In this document: one piece after another, positions 33,399 to 39,180 of the stretch
How positions within the stretch are numbered: position 1 is the stretch's first letter
Layout: each line of letters opens with the position of its first letter
From: Acidobacteriaceae bacterium
GTDB taxonomy: Bacteria > Acidobacteriota > Terriglobia > Terriglobales > Acidobacteriaceae
Length of the DNA stretch: 39,180 nt
Direction of reading: 5' to 3'
NCBI GenBank assembly: GCA_025361625.1
Contig: JANYKL010000163.1
Location: 1-39,180 of the forward strand
Program-made: the position numbers and the translations under genes
The notes under the pieces: model-generated
Database searches by the model: none
Told to the model about the DNA's origin: nothing
The model's input: the letters and a program-made list of their open reading frames with translations, nothing else

Positions 33399-36300
33399 TT
33401 GCTCAAACTCAAAAAGCTGCAAATTCTGGGATTCAAATCATTTTGCGACCGCACGGAGCTGAAATTTCACGGCGAAGGCATTGCCGCCATTATTGGTCCG
33501 AATGGGTGCGGCAAGTCGAATATTGCCGACGCAATCTCGTGGGTCCTCGGCGAGCAGTCGGCAAAGACCTTGCGAGGATCGCGAATGGAAGACGTCATTT
33601 TCGCGGGCACGCGCGACCGCAATCCGACGGGCATGGCCGAGGTTACGCTGACGTTGCTTGATCCGGAGACGTATGGCGGGCCCGACCCGAATGCCCCAAC
33701 GGAAATTGAGATTCAGGACGAGTTGCCGTCATCGTCGCGCGCGAAGGGCGATGAGGATTGGGACGAGGCGGAAATTCGCGCCCAGGCTGCGGCGGAGACA
33801 GAGCGCGCGGTAGAAGAGGCGCAACCGGGGAAGACCGAAGAAGCTGAAGGCGACGCGCGCGCCGCCGTGCAGGTTGAGGGCGCTCATGGCGAAGTCTCCA
33901 CAGTCGAAGGCTCGGAGGATGACGCCCCTTCTCCTTCAGCGGGAACTGCGGTAGCCGTGGCCGGTCCGCAAATTGTCTTGAAGATTCGGCGACGCAAATT
34001 TAATCAGCAGCAGCATCATGCCGGCGAGATTTCGGTGACCCGGCGGTTGTTCCGCAGCGGCGACAGCGAATATTTGCTAAATGGTAAATTGTGCCGCCTG
34101 CGCGATATTCAGGAACTGTTCATGGGCACGGGCCTCGGGCCTGAATCGTATGCGCTGATCGAGCAAGGGCGCATCGGACAAATTTTGAGCAGCCGTCCAA
34201 CTGATCGCCGCGCGATTATTGAAGAGGCCGCCGGGATTACGAAGTTTAAGACCAAGAAGCGTCTCGCCGAAGCGCGGCTTGAAGACGCCAAGACTAACCT
34301 TAACCGCGTCAACGACATTTTCGAAGAAGTGACCCGGCAGATGAATTCGCTGAAACGCCAGGCGGCAAAGGCTGAGCGCTATGGCAAGTTGCGTGACGAA
34401 ATGCGCGCCAAGCTGCGCGTGGTGCTGGCGAGCAAGTTCAATCAGATGGATGAACAGGTCGTGACGCTTGATCTGGAAATTCATCGCGTGGGCGATGAAA
34501 TACGGGTGCAAAGCGAAGGCGTGCAGCAGGCCGAGTTAGAGCACTCTGAACGCACTCAGCGCGGATATGCAATCGAGGCCGAGACGCGGCAGAATCGGGA
34601 CCGGCTGAATCAGATTGCGATTGAAAGCGATCGCGGGAAGGCGCGCATCCGCAACAACGAAGAGCGTTGCGCGGAACTGGTTGCCCGCTCGGAGGCGGGG
34701 GACGTTGAGCTGGGGCAGGCGCAGACGCGCATGGCTGCGCTCGAAGAAGAACGGAATGCGAATCGGCAGATTCTGGAATCGGCCGCGACTGAACTTGCGG
34801 CGGCGCAGCAGGAATTGATTGCGAGCCAGCAGGAAGCTTCGTGCGCTTCCACAAATTTAGCCACGCTTGAGAAACAGCAAGAGTCGCATCGGGCGGCGAT
34901 TCTCCAGGCGATGGGGGCTGCTTCTACTTTGCGCAATCAATTGACGCAGTCTGAAGAGCGGTTGGCCGGGATTTCGCGAGAGGAACAGCGACTGCAATCG
35001 GAGATCGCGACGGCGGCGTCGCAATCCGAAACTTTTGGCGGGCAGCGCGGTCAGACTGCGTTGGAGTTCGAGACCGTTTCGCAGCGAGTCAGCGGGCTGA
35101 ATGCTGAAGTCGCCAGCCTTCGCGAGGCGATCGAGGCGAAGCGCGCCGCCGAGAGCGATACGAAAAAACATCTTGATTCGATTCGGTCGGAATATGCGAC
35201 TTCGCTTGGAAAGAAAGGATCGCTTGAAGCGGTGATCGCGGAACATGGCTACTCTACCGAGTCGGTGCGGCGACTGTTTCAGTCGGGAAGCATGCAAGGG
35301 GGGAATACGCCGGCTGGAGTACTGGCGGATTTTCTCGAAGTCGAACCGCGCTACGAGCGGGTGGTTGAAGACTTTTTACGCGACGAACTGAACTACATCG
35401 TAGTCAAATCCTGGGATGCGGCCGACGAGGGCTTGCGACTTCTTCGTTCTGATGTGCATGGACGAGCTACATTTCTCGTGCATCCGGAAGATTCGCAGGC
35501 GAAATTCTCTTTTGTCGCCGACCAGAGCCTGCAATATTCGCCGCTAAACGACACGGTGTTGCCGTTGAAGAATTCGATACGAGTTCTCAACGGATTCGGC
35601 AAGTCGCTCGAGGTTATTCTTCCGAAATTAGGCAACGGCTATATCGTGCCTGATCCGGCGGCGGCTCGGGAGCTTGCGTTGTCAAGCCCGGACGCATTCT
35701 TTTTATCGGCGCAAACTGGCGAGTGTTTTCACAACGTCACCGTCACTGGAGGCAAGCAGCGTAGCGAAGGGCCGCTCTCGATGAAGCGTGAGTTGCGAGA
35801 CGTGATGCGGCTTTTGGAGGAACTTGAGCGGGCCTTGCGGGAGAAGGAGATTGTTGCCCTCACACTTGGCCGTGAATTGAAGGATTACACTTCCCTGCTC
35901 GACCGCTTGGAGGATGAAAAGCGGGAAGCCGAAAAGCAGGCGATGACCTCTGGCCACTTGCTGCAGCAACTGGATGGAGAGATGACGCGGGTACGGGAAC
36001 GAATCTCGGCGGGCGAGCGAGAACTAGAGCGGCTAGCCGCCGAACGGGCAGAACAGGAACAACTGATCGCATCGCGGCATGCTGAATTGACCGCGGTGGT
36101 TCAGTCACGTCTTCAGCTGGAATTGCAGCTTGCAGCAGGCCAGGATCGCTTAACGGAGCTTCGCCAGAGCCGAGACAGGGCATCAGAGACCGCTTCGCAA
36201 CGGGCTTCTCGCGTGGCAACACTGGAAGAGCGTTATCGCTCGGCAACCGCTCTGTTGCAGCGGATTGAGACGGTTGTGTTCGAAATGTGTGAGCGGGTCA

Positions 36301-37316
36301 GCGCTCTTCAATCACAAATCGAATCGGCGAGCGCCGAGATTGCGCAGCGGCAGAATGAGAACATAGAGATTGCTGAGCAGCAGTTGCAGATGGAATCAGA
36401 ACGTAACGCCGGCGAGGCGCGTGAAGCGTTATTGCAACTGGAGTCCGAGCAAGTGCGAGCGCGGTTGATTGAGATAGAGGAATTGCTCCGCACAACTCGG
36501 CAGCAGCTTGATGCCGCGCGCGACCGGCGCGGCGAACTGTCGGCGGAGGCGGCGAAGTTGCAATCGGATTTGCAACATCTCGCCGACACTTGCCTGAACG
36601 ACCTTGGGGTTGAACGGCCTGTGTTGATGGCAGATACCACCATCGCTTGCGTATCTGGCGATGAACTGGCGGCTGAAGATCAGGCGCATCGTGAGATGCG
36701 GGCTCGTCTCGACGCCATGGGCCCAGTCAATATGATGGCGCTTGAAGAATATAAAGAGAGCGCGGAGCGTCACCAGTTCTTGGAAACGCAACGAAAAGAT
36801 TTGCTTGATGCCATCGCCGATACGGCGGCGACGATCAAGGAAATCGACCAGGTCTCGCGGCAGAAATTCGAAGAGGCGTTTCACAAGATTAACGAAAACT
36901 TTCAGGCGACGTTCCGCAAACTTTTCGGTGGTGGGCATGGATTCATGCGCCTTACCGACCTTGAGAATAGCGCGGAGAGCGGTATTGATGTCGTAGCTTC
37001 GCCTCCGGGCAAGAAGTTGCAGAACGTGCTGCTGCTTTCTGGTGGGGAAAAGGCGCTCACTGCGCTGTCTCTCCTGGTCGGAATTTTCCAATACACGCCG
37101 AGCCCGTTCTGTATTTTGGACGAAGTCGATGCTCCACTCGACGAGGCGAATATCGCCCGCTTCACCGAACTCGTTCGTGAGATGAGCGTGCAGACGCAGT
37201 TCATCCTGATCACGCATAGCAAACGGACCATGAGCATTGCGCCCGTGCTTTATGGCGTGACTATGCAGGAGCCCGGAGTTTCGAAACTGGTATCGGTACG
37301 ATTTGGGGCAGCGTAA
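33399..37316 (+). CDS. smc: Chromosome segregation ATPase SMC, with a large head insertion
   Basis: SMC dimerises and, with ScpA/ScpB, extrudes and organises chromosomal DNA. The 1305-aa protein has the N-head with Walker A GPNGCGKS (33-40), two long coiled coils (about 280-640 and 790-1150) and a hinge (about 640-760, LADFLEVEPRYERVVEDFLRDEL). The C-head has signature LSGGEKALTALSLL, Walker B PFCILDEVDAPLDEANIARF and the final H-loop TQFILITHSKRTM. Residues about 90-205, between TLTLLDPE and ISVTRRLFRSG, are an acidic low-complexity insertion where ordinary SMC heads have about 15-20 residues; this explains the length over the usual 1170-1200. The start is TTG 33399, five bases from AAGGAGT, and opens on LKLKKLQILGFKSF. 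An earlier in-frame start at 33315 would add 28 residues foreign to the family. Confidence 0.96.
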   Translation: MLKLKKLQILGFKSFCDRTELKFHGEGIAAIIGPNGCGKSNIADAISWVLGEQSAKTLRGSRMEDVIFAGTRDRNPTGMAEVTLTLLDPETYGGPDPNAPTEIEIQDELPSSSRAKGDEDWDEAEIRAQAAAETERAVEEAQPGKTEEAEGDARAAVQVEGAHGEVSTVEGSEDDAPSPSAGTAVAVAGPQIVLKIRRRKFNQQQHHAGEISVTRRLFRSGDSEYLLNGKLCRLRDIQELFMGTGLGPESYALIEQGRIGQILSSRPTDRRAIIEEAAGITKFKTKKRLAEARLEDAKTNLNRVNDIFEEVTRQMNSLKRQAAKAERYGKLRDEMRAKLRVVLASKFNQMDEQVVTLDLEIHRVGDEIRVQSEGVQQAELEHSERTQRGYAIEAETRQNRDRLNQIAIESDRGKARIRNNEERCAELVARSEAGDVELGQAQTRMAALEEERNANRQILESAATELAAAQQELIASQQEASCASTNLATLEKQQESHRAAILQAMGAASTLRNQLTQSEERLAGISREEQRLQSEIATAASQSETFGGQRGQTALEFETVSQRVSGLNAEVASLREAIEAKRAAESDTKKHLDSIRSEYATSLGKKGSLEAVIAEHGYSTESVRRLFQSGSMQGGNTPAGVLADFLEVEPRYERVVEDFLRDELNYIVVKSWDAADEGLRLLRSDVHGRATFLVHPEDSQAKFSFVADQSLQYSPLNDTVLPLKNSIRVLNGFGKSLEVILPKLGNGYIVPDPAAARELALSSPDAFFLSAQTGECFHNVTVTGGKQRSEGPLSMKRELRDVMRLLEELERALREKEIVALTLGRELKDYTSLLDRLEDEKREAEKQAMTSGHLLQQLDGEMTRVRERISAGERELERLAAERAEQEQLIASRHAELTAVVQSRLQLELQLAAGQDRLTELRQSRDRASETASQRASRVATLEERYRSATALLQRIETVVFEMCERVSALQSQIESASAEIAQRQNENIEIAEQQLQMESERNAGEAREALLQLESEQVRARLIEIEELLRTTRQQLDAARDRRGELSAEAAKLQSDLQHLADTCLNDLGVERPVLMADTTIACVSGDELAAEDQAHREMRARLDAMGPVNMMALEEYKESAERHQFLETQRKDLLDAIADTAATIKEIDQVSRQKFEEAFHKINENFQATFRKLFGGGHGFMRLTDLENSAESGIDVVASPPGKKLQNVLLLSGGEKALTALSLLVGIFQYTPSPFCILDEVDAPLDEANIARFTELVREMSVQTQFILITHSKRTMSIAPVLYGVTMQEPGVSKLVSVRFGAA

Positions 37317-37354
37317 GCCGCTGAGCGCCGTAGCTACTAGATAGATGGCAGCTC

Positions 37355-37438
37355 ACGCCATTCCAAACAATTCGTTTTCTCTAGTTGACAGAAAGTGAAT
37401 TTTCTATTTTGTCCTTGTACGAATGGCGTCTTTTTTTT
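37355..37438 (+). terminator. Extended hairpin with T8 after smc
   Basis: ACGCCATTC (37355-37363) is the exact complement of GAATGGCGT (37421-37429), followed by C and eight T residues (37431-37438). Between the arms a smaller stem GAAA/TTTC is possible. This would close smc transcription, although the long internal segment (57 bases) makes folding less certain than a normal terminator. Confidence 0.5.
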
Positions 37439-37511
37439 CCAACGTCTTCCTCAGTTTTTCCACACGTCTCTGTTTTGAAAACGCCCGCCGGACGTGGCTT
37501 TTCACTTACAC

Positions 37512-37532
37512 TGAAAGTGTCAACACTTTTCA
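37512..37532. promoter_or_regulatory. Operator-like inverted repeat upstream of purC
   Basis: TGAAAGTGT (37512-37520), CA, then ACACTTTTCA (37523-37532) form a near-perfect dyad (one extra T). It lies about 45 bp before the purC -35 box. It could bind a purine or other regulator; no known operator consensus was recognised. Confidence 0.4.
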
Positions 37533-37538
37533 TTTTCA

Positions 37539-37566
37539 TTTCGTACTGAATCCCTCCAGTACGAAA
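37539..37566. promoter_or_regulatory. Perfect 10-bp inverted repeat adjoining the purC promoter
   Basis: TTTCGTACTG (37539-37548) and CAGTACGAAA (37557-37566) are exact reverse complements with an 8-base spacer, ending nine bases before TTGACA. The position suits an activator or repressor site. The stem lacks a T tail, so it is not a good terminator. Confidence 0.5.
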
Positions 37567-37575
37567 CGGAAAGCA

Positions 37576-37603
37576 TTGACAAATCTTTAGCGATAGTTAG
37601 AAT
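37576..37603 (+). promoter_or_regulatory. σ70-type promoter of purC
   Basis: TTGACA (37576-37581) and TAGAAT (37598-37603) with a 16-base spacer: a consensus -35 and a 5/6 -10. Transcription would begin near 37610, about 24 bases before the purC ATG, with AGAGGTGA as ribosome site. This is the best vegetative promoter in the window. Confidence 0.7.
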
Positions 37604-37633
37604 ACGCGGAGTTTTTAGAGGTGATTTTGACGC

Positions 37634-38518
37634 ATGAGCACAGAAACGTTAAATACCGTCCTTCTTCAAACCGACTACCCCGAACTAAAACTTCATGCCA
37701 GTGGCAAGGTGAGAGATGTTTACAATCTCGACAGTGATCACCTGCTCTTCGTGGCCACTGACCGCATCTCGGCCTTTGATTATGTTCTCGCAACGGGTAT
37801 CCCTCATAAAGGGCGAGTCCTTACGCAGATCTCACTTTTCTGGTTTGACTTTCTTAAAAACGTTGTGCCGAACCACTTTGTAACCTCCGACGTTAAGCAA
37901 TATCCGGCAGCGGTTTGCCAGCACGCGGATGAACTCCGTGGCCGCTCCATGATGGTGATGCGCGCCGAAATGTTTCCCGTCGAGTGCGTCGCCCGCGGAT
38001 ATCTCTCTGGTTCAGGCTGGAAGGAATATAAGGCGACCGGCACAGTCTGCGGGATCAAACTGCCAGCGGGTTTGAAAGAATCCGACCAGTTGCCCGAGCC
38101 GATTTTCACTCCCGCCACAAAAGCAACTACAGGACACGACGTCAACATTTCGTTCGAAGAAATGTGTAAACTCGTCGATCCGGAGCAGAGCAAAAAGCTC
38201 CGCGATCTCACCCTGCAAATCTATAAGAAGGTGGCAGATTACGCCCGCGAGCGCGGCATCATCATTGCCGATACAAAATTTGAATTTGGTCTGACCGCAA
38301 AGGGCATCACGCTGGCGGATGAAGTGCTCACGCCAGATTCATCGCGCTTCTGGCCGGCCGACTCCTACGACAAACAATATGTACGCGACTACCTCGAAGA
38401 AATTCGCTGGAACAAACAACCGCCCGCTCCCGCCCTCCCCCAGGACGTTGCGCTCCGAACCAGCGAGAAATACCTCGGGGCATATCGTCAATTGACGGGT
38501 CGCGAGTTGGATATCTAG
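37634..38518 (+). CDS. purC: Phosphoribosylaminoimidazole-succinocarboxamide synthase
   Basis: PurC (SAICAR synthase) joins aspartate to CAIR with ATP, in purine synthesis. The 294-aa length fits the longer, eukaryote-like branch rather than the 237-aa E. coli form. Motifs: HASGKVRDVYNL (ATP-binding loop), LLFVATDRISAFDYVL, IPHKGRVLTQIS, the aspartate/CAIR site ECVARGYLSGSGWKEYK, FTPATKATTGHDVNISFEEM, and IIADTKFEFGL (metal site). All are intact. The ATG at 37634 has a purine-rich AGAGGTGA site. It stands apart from other pur genes in this window, with its own strong promoter and two inverted repeats upstream. A CvpA-family gene follows after 94 bp, an association also seen with purF in Proteobacteria. 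Confidence 0.98.
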   Translation: MSTETLNTVLLQTDYPELKLHASGKVRDVYNLDSDHLLFVATDRISAFDYVLATGIPHKGRVLTQISLFWFDFLKNVVPNHFVTSDVKQYPAAVCQHADELRGRSMMVMRAEMFPVECVARGYLSGSGWKEYKATGTVCGIKLPAGLKESDQLPEPIFTPATKATTGHDVNISFEEMCKLVDPEQSKKLRDLTLQIYKKVADYARERGIIIADTKFEFGLTAKGITLADEVLTPDSSRFWPADSYDKQYVRDYLEEIRWNKQPPAPALPQDVALRTSEKYLGAYRQLTGRELDI

Positions 38519-38612
38519 TCCGCTGCATTTCTGCTGATTCATTGGGTACTAGCTTTAGAGAATTGCGCGTTGCAAAGCCTCTAGATAAGAAGCGTTTAAA
38601 AGTTAAAAAAAG

Positions 38613-39170
38613 ATGAGTATTGCGGACTGGATCATCTTCGGCTCTCTGATATTTTTCGTGATCACGGCCGCCATCGAAGGGTTTTTCCACGAAGCCTTTC
38701 AGTTGGCGGGCTTGGTCGTGGGATATCTGTTGGCCGCCTGGCAGTATCATCGCCTCGCAGAATGGTTCGCGCCTCACGTGAAGTCACCCTGGGTCGCCGA
38801 TTTTGTTGCGTTCCTAATCATTTTTTTCGCTGTCCTGATCGTTGCGGGTTTTGCGGGACGGCTGGCGCGTTGGGCTATGAAGAAAGCCGGTCTCAGTACA
38901 ATCGACCGGATTTTCGGAGCGTTGCTGGGTTTCGTGCGAGGCGTCCTGGTGGTCGCAATCATTCTCACCGCCATGACTGCTTTTGCTCCTGCGGCGAAGT
39001 GGTTGGCGGGATCGCAGTTGGCTCCATACTTTCTGGTAGGCGGCAGGGCAGCAATTTGGCTGGCACCGTCGGAACTGCGTCAACGCTTTTACCAGGGCTT
39101 GGACTACTTAAGGCACGCGCACTCTGTACCTGACGCACTGCAACCGCAGCCATCAGGGCTATCGAAATAG
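38613..39170 (+). CDS. CvpA-family membrane protein
   Basis: A 185-aa inner-membrane protein with four hydrophobic segments (about 6-26, 28-46, 61-85, 101-124). The CvpA pattern is present: DWIIFGSLIFFVITAAIEGF, the Gly-rich FFHEAFQLAGLVVGYLLA, and IDRIFGALLGFVRGVLVV with the conserved DR-x-x-G-x-x-x-G-x-x-R-G core. The E. coli member is linked to colicin V production and envelope stress; the biochemical role is not established. The ATG has only an A-rich upstream stretch (AAAAAAAG) as ribosome site. It follows purC on the same strand. Confidence 0.93.
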   Translation: MSIADWIIFGSLIFFVITAAIEGFFHEAFQLAGLVVGYLLAAWQYHRLAEWFAPHVKSPWVADFVAFLIIFFAVLIVAGFAGRLARWAMKKAGLSTIDRIFGALLGFVRGVLVVAIILTAMTAFAPAAKWLAGSQLAPYFLVGGRAAIWLAPSELRQRFYQGLDYLRHAHSVPDALQPQPSGLSK

Positions 39171-39180
39171 ATTTTCGTGG

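Noticed and set aside
1-39180. tRNA, rRNA, CRISPR, insertion sequence or prophage
   Set aside because: None was found by reading; no transposase, integrase or regularly spaced repeats are present.

Overview
The window is most likely chromosomal DNA of a diderm soil bacterium of the Acidobacteriota (Terriglobia/Koribacter-like). This is inferred from gene content and protein style, not from a marker gene. The cues are an HspR-type heat-shock repressor near dnaK/dnaJ, a SMC protein with an oversized head, secreted YVTN-type beta-propellers, a very large GAF/PAS sensor kinase with σ54 regulators, and frequent TTG starts. No tRNA, rRNA, insertion sequence, phage gene or CRISPR array was seen.

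Layout. (1) 1-7.9 kb: tail of a peroxiredoxin-like gene, dnaK behind a promoter overlapped by a HAIR-like operator, a 59-aa conserved-looking small protein, an intergenic palindromic repeat cluster, dnaJ, a convergent secreted cupin, an APC permease, hspR and a STAS protein. (2) 7.9-11.7 kb: a LysR regulator divergent from leuA (no regulatory domain) and leuB, with two tandem 21-bp hairpin repeats between leuA and leuB. (3) 11.7-21.7 kb, all on the minus strand: a 1274-aa sensor kinase, a single-domain receiver and a σ54-dependent NtrC-type activator, joined by ATGA overlaps. A gap follows that holds a strong -24/-12 promoter match, then a PilZ-like protein, an unknown 308-aa protein and a receiver-like/HisKA-like protein without its phospho-accepting His, then a terminator. 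An HD-GYP response regulator and a family 2 glycosyltransferase come last. (4) 22-30.3 kb, plus strand: a TonB-C-terminal protein, then MCP-cheW-cheR-cheA-cheB-cheY-cheX as one compact chemosensory operon. (5) 30.4-33 kb: two divergent secreted beta-propeller proteins. (6) 33.4-39.2 kb: smc, purC and a CvpA-family gene, with inverted repeats and a good σ70 promoter before purC.

How they work together. DnaK and DnaJ form a chaperone pair that HspR probably represses through the site at 487-507. The minus-strand cluster reads as one signalling circuit: kinase to receivers to σ54 activator to a σ54 promoter driving the PilZ-like/unknown/pseudo-kinase operon. An HD-GYP c-di-GMP phosphodiesterase candidate lies directly downstream. 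It sits back to back with a complete Che phosphorelay that has CheX as phosphatase. The σ54 circuit and its uncharacterised target operon are the best candidate for an undescribed system here.
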